Made by a program: the position numbers and the translations under genes. From assembly GCA_052161645.1 (NCBI GenBank), contig CP197414.1: a stretch of DNA of 64,000 nucleotides. One strand, 5' to 3'. Positions 10,606 through 20,364 of the stretch are shown here, piece after piece; the stretch's first letter is position 1; every line of letters begins with the position of its first letter. The DNA comes from Laterigemmans sp052161645 (GTDB lineage Bacteria; Planctomycetota; Planctomycetia; Pirellulales; Pirellulaceae). The notes beneath the pieces are model-generated. The model was not told where the DNA came from and did no database searches. It saw only the letters and a list, made by a program, of their open reading frames with translations.

Positions 10606-12383
10606 GTGATGCAAAACCCGCTGAACAGAATGCAAAGCCAACGAGGTTGCCGGCAATTCAGGTGGAACTGGTTCACAAACTGGTGATGGAGATCGCCGAG
10701 GAATGGAAAGAGGAACTCGACAAGCTACTTGATCCTGAGTCCCGCAAGTCGGAGGCGGACATGGTTCAGCGTCGGCTTGCGCTTGCTTTCGTTCACTTTT
10801 CTCTCAAGGTCGCCTTGGGAATCTCTGACGAAGAGGCGATCGCATGTTTGACAGACGGTTATCGAGATTTTGGAATCGACGCCGTCCACATCGGCAACGT
10901 CACCGATTCCCATTTCGAGATCACGATTGCTCAGGGCAAATACGTTTTTGATCCGGCGAGCGCTGTCGGAAGCATCTTCCCCGAGAATGATGGAATCAAT
11001 GTAGTGATCCCTAGCGTCCGTTTCATCGCAAATCCGGACGCAGAAATTCCAGCCAACCCTCGACTCGCAACCAAGATCGAACGAATTCGATCGCTGGAGG
11101 CAGACGGGTTGATTCCGCGGATCAGAGTCTTGATTTGTAACAACGGCTTGTGCTGGACCGAGGATGCCCAGCGACGAATTGATATGGAGAACTTTGGTGA
11201 CCACGTGGAGTGGCTTCACGTTAACCCCGATCACATTGCCGGCTGCTTGACTTCCACCGAGGCGATCGAGGAGCGGTTGCAGTGGACTGGAGCGTATCTG
11301 TACGAAAAGTTCGGGGACATCCGTGCTTTGGTTGGACGAATGAAGGTGTCGGAGTTAGCTTCGCTGGTCAATCGTCATGAAACGGCGTTGTTTGACCAAA
11401 ACGTTCGTCGTTTTCTCGGCTTCTCGAAATCCGGAAGCCGCGTCAATCCAGAAGTCAAGGCAACGCTGATGGATGAATCGGACCGGAAGAATTTCTATCT
11501 CTACAACAACGGTCTGACGATTGTGTGCCACAAGTTTGATTTCAACGACCAACGAAAGTCGGACCTGATGATTCAAGTCACAGGACCGAACGTCGTCAAT
11601 GGAGGCCAAACATGCCGCATCATTCAGCAAACTCATGCAGAGGCGGCAATCTCCGGCAATGAGCTGGAAGACGCGAGCGTGTTGGTGCGATTGTACGAAG
11701 TGCCCAAGGATAAGCCGGAGCTTGCGTCTCAGATCGCGTTGTCAACGAATAACCAAAACCCCGTTGATCTACGCGACTTGCGCAGCGGCGATTCGATCCA
11801 GCGTGCGATGGAGCTTGCGGTACAGAGCTACAGTTACTCGTATCACCGGTTCCGAGCCGACAAGATCGTACGCGGTGCGAAGAAGATACCTGCTCCTTTG
11901 GCGGCAGAGGCCATTTTGGCTGTGTGGCGGAAGTTGCCGTTTGAAGCGAAGTCACACAAGAAAGACCATTTCAGCGACAAGTACTATCAACGCATTTTCA
12001 AATCCGATTTGACTGCAGGTCAATTGATCTTGGCAACCAAGATTCTGCGGCTCTGCACAAGCCAGTGCTCGGCGAAGGAGTCTAGTGTCGAGGTTTGCAA
12101 ACATGGTTCGCACCTGATCGCGATGATTGTTGGCGGCCTGCTGCTGTCGGATACGGGTGTTGCCTTTGACCAAATTCAACGTGAGCAATTCGATGGGTTG
12201 GACTCCTTTTTTGAAATGAACGATACGAAGCTATTCGATCGCGCCGTCGCAATCCTGGAGAACAGCGTGAAATCATTTCCTAATTCAGGAACACTCTACA
12301 GCGGCTCGGAACTATCGAAGCTGTTCCGAATGCCCAAGTTCAAAGGGCATGTCTTGTCTTCGATGAAAGGAGCCTCGGCATGA
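10602..12383 (+). CDS. AIPR-family (abortive infection phage resistance) protein
   Basis: 593 aa protein of the AIPR family, named after abortive-infection phage-resistance proteins. The family signature is visible as NGGQTCRIIQQ near residue 332, with the conserved YNNGLTIVC stretch before it. The reaction is not established for this family; many members accompany restriction or BREX-like modules. It starts inside the pglX stop (ATGA) and itself overlaps the pglZ start by four bases, so it is translationally coupled into the BREX operon rather than a passenger. Placement between pglX and pglZ is not the textbook type I BREX order, where pglX is followed by pglZ. Confidence 0.85.
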   Translation: MSDAKPAEQNAKPTRLPAIQVELVHKLVMEIAEEWKEELDKLLDPESRKSEADMVQRRLALAFVHFSLKVALGISDEEAIACLTDGYRDFGIDAVHIGNVTDSHFEITIAQGKYVFDPASAVGSIFPENDGINVVIPSVRFIANPDAEIPANPRLATKIERIRSLEADGLIPRIRVLICNNGLCWTEDAQRRIDMENFGDHVEWLHVNPDHIAGCLTSTEAIEERLQWTGAYLYEKFGDIRALVGRMKVSELASLVNRHETALFDQNVRRFLGFSKSGSRVNPEVKATLMDESDRKNFYLYNNGLTIVCHKFDFNDQRKSDLMIQVTGPNVVNGGQTCRIIQQTHAEAAISGNELEDASVLVRLYEVPKDKPELASQIALSTNNQNPVDLRDLRSGDSIQRAMELAVQSYSYSYHRFRADKIVRGAKKIPAPLAAEAILAVWRKLPFEAKSHKKDHFSDKYYQRIFKSDLTAGQLILATKILRLCTSQCSAKESSVEVCKHGSHLIAMIVGGLLLSDTGVAFDQIQREQFDGLDSFFEMNDTKLFDRAVAILENSVKSFPNSGTLYSGSELSKLFRMPKFKGHVLSSMKGASA

Positions 12384-14731
12384 CGCTGATCGAATCAATC
12401 ATTGAAGGACTGGACACAGCGACACGATGTGCGAGCACAGAGGTGCCGCCGGTGGCAGTGATGTGGACCGATACCAAGGAAGAATGGAGGCCGCTGATCG
12501 ACCACCTTCGCGGCCGGTTGCCGCAACTGGTTCAATTCGGCAAGGAGTACGATCCCGAAAATCTTACCGGGCCGGCGGTTTGGTTGAAGTGCGTGATAGA
12601 ACGGACTTTGCCAGAGGTCAATTTGCCGGCCGACAAAATACCCATCATCTACTTGCCAGGTGTCAGCCGGCAGGAGCTACGTGCGGGAACTCAATGCCCG
12701 CCGCTGTTGCAGCCCCTGGTGGAATTGCTGTATCGCGGCAGCGTATGGACCCAGAAGAATGGCAAGGATTGGACAGTCGAAGCCATGCTGGTCGCCAAAG
12801 AACGACCTGGTTTGGGATTGGATGTTGCTGGGGACACGAATACTAAGCGTTCGATGTTGGCTTCTCTGTCTGTTCTCGCGGTGACTCCTGTTGCCAGGAT
12901 GCAAGGTCGGCGGCTGGAATCCGAAGATTTTGATAAGTTGATGATTGGGGACCATCCCCGTGACTTGTTGCGTTGGATGAGCGATCCGGAAGGCATTCGC
13001 AAAGAAATGGATGCCGGTCAATGGCACGCGTTTTGTAACCGCTGCCGTGACGAATATGGGTTCGATCCCGATTCCGACGGGGAGCTTGTTGCCGGCGAAA
13101 AGTTTGGCCTGCAAGAAACGAGCCAATGGGAAGGTTTGTGGAGTCGGTTTCGCGAGTCACCCTCGAGTTATCAAACGTTGGAAGGATTGCTTGGGCGTGC
13201 CAAGCCCTCCGGCCGGGTTGACGTTGGGTTTGATCGCGAGGCGTGGCCCGATGAAAACGATCAAGACGAGGCTGCTCTGCGAAAGTCGCTAGCTGGACTC
13301 GATGGCGTGGACGCCCGAAGTGCGCGAGTGGAAATCTCAAAGCTGGAAAAGCACCATGGTGTCCGCCGAGCGTGGGTGTGGGCCACCCTTGGCAAAGCTC
13401 CGCTCGCGCACGCCCTCGCGCATTTGAACGACTTAGCCCATCGCACTGCATCACACTTGGGCGGCGATTCTCGCGATGATTTGGAAAAACAATACGTCGA
13501 GAGCGGCTACTTAGTTGACGATGCGGCGCTTCGTGCATTGGCATCGGTGAAAACTGCCACGGACTCGTCGGCGGTCGAACTGGCGGTGCGTGCGATGTAT
13601 TTGCCGTGGCTCGAACAGGCTGCTGAGCGGTTGCAAGAACTGGTGCAAGATAATCCATTGCCGACTTCGCTCTCAAGTGATCGACCTGAGGTGGTTTCGG
13701 CAGAGGTTGGTTCATGCATTTTGTTTGCGGACGGTCTGCGTTACGACTTGGCGCAACGCTTGTCGGTGGTGCTGGCGGAACGTGGCTTGCGTGTCGAAGA
13801 GAGTCGTCGATGGGCTGCGCTGCCTTCAGTAACTGCAACCGCCAAGCCGGCGGTGACGCCGATCGTGAAGAAGATCACCGGCGTTGGAATCCCAGATAGC
13901 TTCATGCCAGAACTTGCGGATGATCCAGGTAAATCGCTGACGTTTGCACGCCTTCAGTCGCTTTTGAAGACGGAAGGTTATCAGATCATTCCGACAGGCG
14001 AAGTCGGAGAACCGACGGCGAAGAAGGCGAGAGGCTGGTGCGAATTCGGCGACATCGACAAACGAGGTCACAGCCTACAGGTCAAGTTGGCTTCGATCAT
14101 TGAGCAACAAGTGGAACTACTCGCTGATCGGATCGACGAACTATTGAGTGCGGGGTGGCGCCAGGTACGGGTGGTGACCGACCACGGTTGGTTATTGATG
14201 CCGGGCGGGCTGCCGAAAGAGGATTTGCCGCGATACTTAACGGAAGCGAAGTGGTCTCGGTGCGCGACGATTAAGGGTGAGTCCAACCCGAATGTTCCCA
14301 AGGTGCCGTGGTACTGGAATCCGCAAGCGGAGTTTGCCAGTGCACCTGGAATTCGCTGCTTTTCTGCCGGTCACTTTTACCAACATGGCGGTATCAGTCT
14401 TCAGGAGTGCTTGATTGCAGACTTGACGGTAGGGCCAGACTCGTTGCCATCCAGACTGGAAGCGTCGATCACGAAGGTGGATTGGAAAGGGCTGAAGTGT
14501 CGCATCACGGTCGAGCCTGTTTCGTCAGGTTTGCGCGTCGATCTGCGAAGTAAGCCAAATGATTCGGGTTCTTCCATCACTGATGGGGGCAAACCGCTTG
14601 ACGGCAGCCCAACTGTCACGCTGTTTGTGGAGAACGAAGACTTGGAAGGGACCGTTGTCGCCATCGTGGTATGCGACGAGAACGGCCAACTGATTGCGAA
14701 ACAAAATACCACCATCGGTGGAGACAACTAA
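12380..14731 (+). CDS. pglZ: BREX phosphatase-like protein PglZ
   Basis: 783 aa PglZ, the alkaline-phosphatase-fold protein that defines BREX and Pgl systems. The core contains FADGLRYDLAQRLS near residue 449 and RVVTDHGWLLMPGG near residue 598, carrying the Asp and His positions typical of metal-binding residues in this fold. The ATG overlaps the AIPR stop as ATGA. The gene ends with a 36 bp gap before brxL. BrxC, PglX and PglZ are expected to act as a complex. No sign of degradation. Confidence 0.92.
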   Translation: MTLIESIIEGLDTATRCASTEVPPVAVMWTDTKEEWRPLIDHLRGRLPQLVQFGKEYDPENLTGPAVWLKCVIERTLPEVNLPADKIPIIYLPGVSRQELRAGTQCPPLLQPLVELLYRGSVWTQKNGKDWTVEAMLVAKERPGLGLDVAGDTNTKRSMLASLSVLAVTPVARMQGRRLESEDFDKLMIGDHPRDLLRWMSDPEGIRKEMDAGQWHAFCNRCRDEYGFDPDSDGELVAGEKFGLQETSQWEGLWSRFRESPSSYQTLEGLLGRAKPSGRVDVGFDREAWPDENDQDEAALRKSLAGLDGVDARSARVEISKLEKHHGVRRAWVWATLGKAPLAHALAHLNDLAHRTASHLGGDSRDDLEKQYVESGYLVDDAALRALASVKTATDSSAVELAVRAMYLPWLEQAAERLQELVQDNPLPTSLSSDRPEVVSAEVGSCILFADGLRYDLAQRLSVVLAERGLRVEESRRWAALPSVTATAKPAVTPIVKKITGVGIPDSFMPELADDPGKSLTFARLQSLLKTEGYQIIPTGEVGEPTAKKARGWCEFGDIDKRGHSLQVKLASIIEQQVELLADRIDELLSAGWRQVRVVTDHGWLLMPGGLPKEDLPRYLTEAKWSRCATIKGESNPNVPKVPWYWNPQAEFASAPGIRCFSAGHFYQHGGISLQECLIADLTVGPDSLPSRLEASITKVDWKGLKCRITVEPVSSGLRVDLRSKPNDSGSSITDGGKPLDGSPTVTLFVENEDLEGTVVAIVVCDENGQLIAKQNTTIGGDN

Positions 14732-14767
14732 ACCAGCGGTTTCTCCCGCCGGCAATAAGGTATCAAT

Positions 14768-16831
14768 ATGACTGCAACGACTTTAGAAATGGACGACCTG
14801 GACCGAATGTCGGCCTCCGTCTTCGACGGATATTTGGTCCGAAAAGACCTCGTTCGCAAGTATGCTCGCCAGTACCCAGTTCCGACCTACGTGGTCGAAT
14901 TCCTGCTGGGACGTTACTGCGCGACGGTCGACGAAGAGGAAATCGCTGAGGGGCTGCAGATTGTCGAAAAGCAATTGCAGAACCGCACGGTGAAGACCGG
15001 GCAGGAAGAGGTCTTCATCAAGCAGGCTCGCGACAAAGGATCGGTAAAGCTGATCGACGTTGTGAAAGCGAAGCTGGATACGCGCGCCGATTGTTACTAT
15101 GCCGAGATCCCCAGTCTGGCAATCAAGGATGCTTTGATTGAGGACAAGCTTGTCGACGAACACGAGCGAATGTTGACTGACGGTTTTTATGCCGAGCTCA
15201 CACTCGAATACGACGCGGTGGTAGCCCAGGAAAAAAATGGCCGGCCGTTCCGCATCGCTTCGCTGCGTCCCATTCAGATGTCCAAGTCGGACATTTTGGA
15301 TGTGCTTAAGCGCGGCCGAGCTGAGTACTCGACGGTGCAGTGGATCGACTTTCTAGTCCGGTCGATTGGGCTAGAGCCAACCGAGTTATCGGATCGAGCG
15401 AAGTATGTCGTTCTTTTGCGGATGGTTCCGTTTGTCGAGCGAAACTACAACTTGGTTGAACTAGGACCACGTGGCACGGGAAAGAGTCACTTGTTCCAGC
15501 AGATTTCGCCGTACTCGCATTTGATCTCGGGCGGCAAAGCCACCGTTGCGAAGATGTTTGTCAACAATGCAAGCGGACAACGCGGTTTGGTTTGTCAGTA
15601 CGACGTAGTCTGCTTTGACGAAGTCTCTGGCGTTTCTTTCGACCAGAAAGACGGCGTCAACATCATGAAGGGCTACATGGCATCGGGCGAATTCAGCCGC
15701 GGCAAGGAAAGCATCCGGGCCGAAGGCGGAATCGTGATGGTCGGCAACTTCGATGTCGATGTCGAACAGCAACAACGCATTGGGCACCTGCTCAGCCCGC
15801 TGCCGCCAGAGATGCGAGACGATACTGCATTCCACGACCGCATTCATGCATTCGCACCGGGTTGGGATTTCCCAAAGCTAAACCCGAACCAACACCTAAC
15901 GAATCATTTCGGCTTGGTGAGCGATTTCCTAAGCGAATGCTGGACCAACCTGCGGATGCTCAGCCGCGTCTCCACATTGCAGAATCGAGTGTTCTTTGGT
16001 GGCGCTTTGAGCGGCCGGGACATCGAGGCAGTCAACAAAACGATCAGCGGTTTGTTGAAGCTAGTATTCCCCGATCCGCAGATGGAGGTCTCCGATGAAG
16101 ACCTTGAACTGATGGTCCGGTTGGCTTTGGAATCACGCCGCCGCGTGAAGGAGCAACAGAAGAAGTGTCTGAAGAGCGAGTTTCGCAACACGCACTTCAG
16201 CTTCACGTTGGGCGTTGACGGTGTCGAGCAATTTGTCGCAACACCGGAGCTACACAGTGACGCCGCGATCGACGGCGACCCGCTACCACCGGGCCAAGTC
16301 TGGGCAATCAGCCCTGGATCTCAGGATGCCGGCCCAGGACTGTATCGACTTGAGGTCACGTCGGGACCAGGAAGCGGCGTTCGCATATTGAACACCCCCA
16401 CGCCGCCGGCGTTTCGGGAGAGTGTCAAGATCGGCGAGCAAAACCTCTACACCCAGAGCAAGCAACTGGTCGGTGACCGCGATCCGCGAGCGCATGAATT
16501 CTCAATTCAAATGCGTGCAATGGACAACGACCACAGCGGTGTCGGTATCGGCTTGCCTACTTTGATCGCATTGGCCAGTTCGTTACTCGAACGAAGCACC
16601 AAAGGCGGCATGATCATTGTCGGCTCACTCAACCTTGGCGGCAGCATCGAAATGATCCCCAACCCAGTCGCGATCGCCGAAGTTGCAATCGAAAAGCAAG
16701 CCACCACGCTTCTAATGCCCGTCTCAGCCCGCAGACTGCTTAACGATTTGCCCGACGAGCTTTGGACGAAGATCAGCATCGAGTTTTACAAGGATGCACA
16801 AGATGCGTTCTTCAAGTGTTTGATGGATTGA
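14768..16831 (+). CDS. brxL: BREX Lon-like AAA+ protein BrxL
   Basis: 687 aa BrxL, the AAA+ and Lon-like component that marks type 1 BREX. Walker A GPRGTGKSH lies near residue 232, and the Walker B region around VVCFDEVSGV near 280. The C-terminal Lon-like domain reads HSGVGIGLPTLIALAS where an active Lon protease would have its serine-containing loop, so proteolysis is doubtful; the later EKQATTLLMP keeps the Lon-like fold signature. The ATG at 14768 follows an AAGG-type ribosome site. Presence of BrxL places this locus in type 1 despite the extra pglX and AIPR genes. Confidence 0.93.
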   Translation: MTATTLEMDDLDRMSASVFDGYLVRKDLVRKYARQYPVPTYVVEFLLGRYCATVDEEEIAEGLQIVEKQLQNRTVKTGQEEVFIKQARDKGSVKLIDVVKAKLDTRADCYYAEIPSLAIKDALIEDKLVDEHERMLTDGFYAELTLEYDAVVAQEKNGRPFRIASLRPIQMSKSDILDVLKRGRAEYSTVQWIDFLVRSIGLEPTELSDRAKYVVLLRMVPFVERNYNLVELGPRGTGKSHLFQQISPYSHLISGGKATVAKMFVNNASGQRGLVCQYDVVCFDEVSGVSFDQKDGVNIMKGYMASGEFSRGKESIRAEGGIVMVGNFDVDVEQQQRIGHLLSPLPPEMRDDTAFHDRIHAFAPGWDFPKLNPNQHLTNHFGLVSDFLSECWTNLRMLSRVSTLQNRVFFGGALSGRDIEAVNKTISGLLKLVFPDPQMEVSDEDLELMVRLALESRRRVKEQQKKCLKSEFRNTHFSFTLGVDGVEQFVATPELHSDAAIDGDPLPPGQVWAISPGSQDAGPGLYRLEVTSGPGSGVRILNTPTPPAFRESVKIGEQNLYTQSKQLVGDRDPRAHEFSIQMRAMDNDHSGVGIGLPTLIALASSLLERSTKGGMIIVGSLNLGGSIEMIPNPVAIAEVAIEKQATTLLMPVSARRLLNDLPDELWTKISIEFYKDAQDAFFKCLMD

Positions 16832-16854
16832 AGCAAGCTAGGAAGAACTCAAGA

Positions 16855-18246
16855 ATGCAAGGCGACTACTCGCTATACGACCGCATCTCTAAGCACGGAA
16901 TCTGGTGGAACCCCGAATCACCAGATGAGTGCATACGAGGCGACATCAAATACGACGGGGACCGACTCCGGCTGAAGCTTTATGGCGCTTTCGCCGGCAC
17001 GGATTCAATTCACATCAACAGGGAATTGCCAAGGATTCTGGGACGGTGTGGCAACGAAGATGTGACTCTACTCAATTGCCATCTAGGGTCGCGTCAGAAC
17101 ATTCAGAGCGCATCCATAACCACTGAATGGCGACCAAGGTTTGCCATTATAGGGCTTCACGTTACATCGGGTGGTGGGGCGCTGTTTGACGAAGCACAAG
17201 TGCGTTTTACTGGCTTAGAGGACTGGATCGGCGATCGCCCATTCACTGATTCAACTCGACATGAACACAGCGATCCACTCGTGACTTTCAAGGTAGAACA
17301 TCGCCATGCTGAACCCCGTGATTTCGACGTGCAATCACTTGACGCGCAAATTGGATTGACAGCAAATTGCACTCAGCATGGATCCGGATACGAGATAGAC
17401 CTTGAGCATCGCTCCTACGTTCGCATCACTCCAGCGGACCCGAAAAGTCTCGACTGGTTCATCGGAGTACAGCATCAGTTCCAACGAATGCTCTGCTTCT
17501 TTGCGGATTCGAGCGTACAGACTCTTTCAGTACGATTGTTTCAGCAAGGTGAAACAGAATTTGACCGACCGAACGGATGTGTGTTGTGGTCCGCGATTCA
17601 GGGAAAAAACAACTCCGATCGACTTCGCAGGGGAATGCTAATCAGTTACCCCGACATCGCCTCGCGTTTCAGCGAAGTGCTCGACATCTGGTTCAGGAAT
17701 GGTGAACGTCTGAGACACGTTTACGACCTGTTTTTTGCAGCGACTCAACGAGAGACAATCTATCTCGATCAAGACTTTCTTCAGCTTGCTCAGGCGATTG
17801 AGGTGTTTAGCCGGGTTGCGAGAGGAGGGAAATATCTTCCGGAAGATGAATACCAACAGGTTGCAGATCAGCTGGTCGATGCTATCCCAGAAAATACGGA
17901 AAGTTCGTTGCGACAAAGCTTGAAATCAAGGATTCGATTTGGAAATGAATTCTCGCTACGAAAGCGAATTGCCGAGTTGCTTCGAGGACTTGATGAAGAA
18001 ACAACGCGTTTGCTGACAACCAGCCCAAAGGACTTTGTTGCTAGAGTAGTAGATACACGGAACTACTTGGTGCATTTAGATGATGCCTCCCGTGGCAATC
18101 CATTCACCGAAGAAGAACTGTTCCAAGCGATGCAGCGATTGCGGGCATTGCTAATGATGTTGCTGATGTTGGAACTGAAGTTTACCGAGTCGGACGTTCG
18201 CCGAATCGTGGGCAGGTCGTCGCTACTACGCAATGGGGCTATCTAA
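16855..18246 (+). CDS. apeA: ApeA-like HEPN anti-phage protein
   Basis: 463 aa from the ATG at 16855, chosen because an earlier in-frame start would lie inside brxL. The N-terminal two thirds resemble the beta-rich ApeA N-terminal domain. The C-terminal helical domain carries the HEPN motif RNYLVH (R-x4-H) near residue 401, the RNase signature of this fold. ApeA proteins abort infection, probably by RNA cleavage. The gene starts 23 bp after brxL and overlaps mcrB by 14 bp, so it looks part of the same transcript. The family assignment rests on motif and architecture only. Confidence 0.75.
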   Translation: MQGDYSLYDRISKHGIWWNPESPDECIRGDIKYDGDRLRLKLYGAFAGTDSIHINRELPRILGRCGNEDVTLLNCHLGSRQNIQSASITTEWRPRFAIIGLHVTSGGGALFDEAQVRFTGLEDWIGDRPFTDSTRHEHSDPLVTFKVEHRHAEPRDFDVQSLDAQIGLTANCTQHGSGYEIDLEHRSYVRITPADPKSLDWFIGVQHQFQRMLCFFADSSVQTLSVRLFQQGETEFDRPNGCVLWSAIQGKNNSDRLRRGMLISYPDIASRFSEVLDIWFRNGERLRHVYDLFFAATQRETIYLDQDFLQLAQAIEVFSRVARGGKYLPEDEYQQVADQLVDAIPENTESSLRQSLKSRIRFGNEFSLRKRIAELLRGLDEETTRLLTTSPKDFVARVVDTRNYLVHLDDASRGNPFTEEELFQAMQRLRALLMMLLMLELKFTESDVRRIVGRSSLLRNGAI

Positions 18247-20359
18247 AGTGTTCTCCTGGAAACCCATTTATCGTGAGATTGCAGACAAGCTTCCCGAATT
18301 CAAGGATGACAACCGCAAGTTGGTCGAGCTGATGGTTCGGTTGCACGATGCTGGTCTGAAGGTTTCTTCCGTCTCCGACGAGTATCCGGAGGGCACCAAG
18401 GTCCCGCTTGACGAGACGGATCCGTTCTCATTCATGGCGATTTTCAACCGCGGAGTAACAGACGAGAATCGAATAGCGATTCTCAAAGCAATCAAAGAAG
18501 AGTGGGAGCTCACTTCAGAACTCCCAAGCGATTTTGACGGGATACCACTCGTTAATTCGCAAAACAGCTGGTTCATGCCGTACAAGTACAAACGCACGGC
18601 AGAACATGTTCCTACACTTTGGAGGTTTTTTGGTCACATCATCGCGATCGATGGCCCCGACGAACTCGACACAGATCTCTTCGACCAATGTAAGGCACTA
18701 AATCGTGTCGGTTCCGCTTCGCTCACGATGGGAATGTTCTGGTGTAGACCCGACGTCTGGATTTCCGTGGACAAAAAGAATCGGGCGATTGCGGCAACGA
18801 AGGAGATCGATTTCAAAATCAAAACCGGCGAAGACTACATTCGATGGCTCCGCCTCGTGAAAGAGGCGTTTCCTATCCCAACGGTTGAGTTCTCGCATCA
18901 GGCTCACTTGGATTTCGTTGCCGTTGATCCTGACGACGAAGAGGAAGATGGCGAGGACTTAAGTTCGGACCGAGAATATTGGCTTCTCGCGCCCGGCCAG
19001 GGCGCGACGCTGTGGGATGTCTGGTACGAGCGAGGGATTGGTGGGCTCGGCTGGAACGACATGGGTGACTTGGCCGAATATGACTCGAAACAGGCCATCG
19101 CGGAATACATGCCGGAACTGTGTCCTGATTCGGGGCCTGCCCATGTCGCTCAAATGCTTTGGGATTTTGCTCACGTAATGAAACCCGGCGACATTGTTTT
19201 CGCCAAACTCGGACTGCACAAGATATGCGGTTGGGGCATCGTTGACGGCGACTACACCTACGATGAAAACGAAGAACCGTTTCACAACCTTCGCAAGATC
19301 GACTGGCAAGATGCCACCGAGATCAGCATGCCAACTGGTAATCAGTTGCCGTTGAAGACGCTAACTCGCATGACTGGCAAACGCAAATTCTTGGATCCGA
19401 TGGCGGATGCCTACGATGGTGTGCCGGGATTAGAGCGAGGTGGCGGAACTGGCGATGGCTCTAGCGGAGGCCGCATCGCCGGCACGGAGTACAGGCTATC
19501 CGACGCGATGGAAGATCTATTCATGCCGGTCGAAGAAGTCCAGCAGTGTGTAGAGCTTCTTCGGCACAAGAAGAACCTGGTCCTCCAAGGCGCTCCGGGG
19601 ACTGGCAAGACATTCGTCGCCAAGCGGCTTGCGTACCTGTTGATGCAACGCAAAGACAATTCACGCGTTCAGATGGTCCAGTTTCACCAGTCGATGACGT
19701 ACGAGGACTTCGTGCAAGGCTACAAACCTTCGGTCGATGGTGGATTTAAGCTGGCAGACGGGATGTTCCATAAATTCGTCTCGGCGGCGATGGCGAAGCC
19801 CGATGTGCCGTTCGTATTTATCATCGACGAAATCAATCGCGGAAACTTATCGAAGGTTTTTGGCGAGCTGATGATGTTAATCGAGCCTGATAAGCGAACC
19901 TCGGATTTTGCAATCCCACTGAGCTATTCATCGGATCCAGAGGCGACATTCTATGTGCCACCGAACGTGCATCTGATTGGGACCATGAATACTGCGGATA
20001 GGTCGCTGTCGATGGTCGACTACGCTCTACGCCGGCGATTCTCCTTCGTTGATCTTGAGCCGGGGTTCCAATCGCCAGTATTCGCCCAGCACCTGATAGA
20101 TGCGGGAGCATCGGAAGAGTTGGTTGCCGAAATTCGTCACCGGATGAAAACGCTCAATCATGCGATCAAGAGTGATGAATCGAACCTTGGGAGGGGCTAC
20201 CAGATCGGGCACAGCTTCTTCGTTCCGTCAAATGGCCAGATGGCTGACGAGCAATGGATGAAACGCGTGCTGGCCTTTGAGATCAAGCCGTTGATCGAAG
20301 AATATTTCTGCGATGACCCCGCTGGCCGCCAAACGGCAATCGAAACGATTCTTGGGTAG
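18233..20359 (+). CDS. mcrB: McrB-type GTPase with N-terminal EVE/PUA-like DNA-recognition domain
   Basis: 708 aa motor subunit of an McrBC modification-dependent restriction enzyme. Residues roughly 240-390 form an EVE/PUA-like domain (starting YWLLAPGQGATLWDVWYERG), a fold that reads modified bases. The AAA+ GTPase domain has Walker A GAPGTGKTF near residue 452, IIDEINRGNLSKVFGEL as Walker B, and the McrB hallmark MNTADRS near residue 585. It partners McrC, encoded 5 bp downstream. McrBC attacks DNA carrying foreign modifications and so complements the BREX methylation barrier encoded just upstream. Confidence 0.92.
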   Translation: MGLSKVFSWKPIYREIADKLPEFKDDNRKLVELMVRLHDAGLKVSSVSDEYPEGTKVPLDETDPFSFMAIFNRGVTDENRIAILKAIKEEWELTSELPSDFDGIPLVNSQNSWFMPYKYKRTAEHVPTLWRFFGHIIAIDGPDELDTDLFDQCKALNRVGSASLTMGMFWCRPDVWISVDKKNRAIAATKEIDFKIKTGEDYIRWLRLVKEAFPIPTVEFSHQAHLDFVAVDPDDEEEDGEDLSSDREYWLLAPGQGATLWDVWYERGIGGLGWNDMGDLAEYDSKQAIAEYMPELCPDSGPAHVAQMLWDFAHVMKPGDIVFAKLGLHKICGWGIVDGDYTYDENEEPFHNLRKIDWQDATEISMPTGNQLPLKTLTRMTGKRKFLDPMADAYDGVPGLERGGGTGDGSSGGRIAGTEYRLSDAMEDLFMPVEEVQQCVELLRHKKNLVLQGAPGTGKTFVAKRLAYLLMQRKDNSRVQMVQFHQSMTYEDFVQGYKPSVDGGFKLADGMFHKFVSAAMAKPDVPFVFIIDEINRGNLSKVFGELMMLIEPDKRTSDFAIPLSYSSDPEATFYVPPNVHLIGTMNTADRSLSMVDYALRRRFSFVDLEPGFQSPVFAQHLIDAGASEELVAEIRHRMKTLNHAIKSDESNLGRGYQIGHSFFVPSNGQMADEQWMKRVLAFEIKPLIEEYFCDDPAGRQTAIETILG

Positions 20360-20364
20360 TTCCA

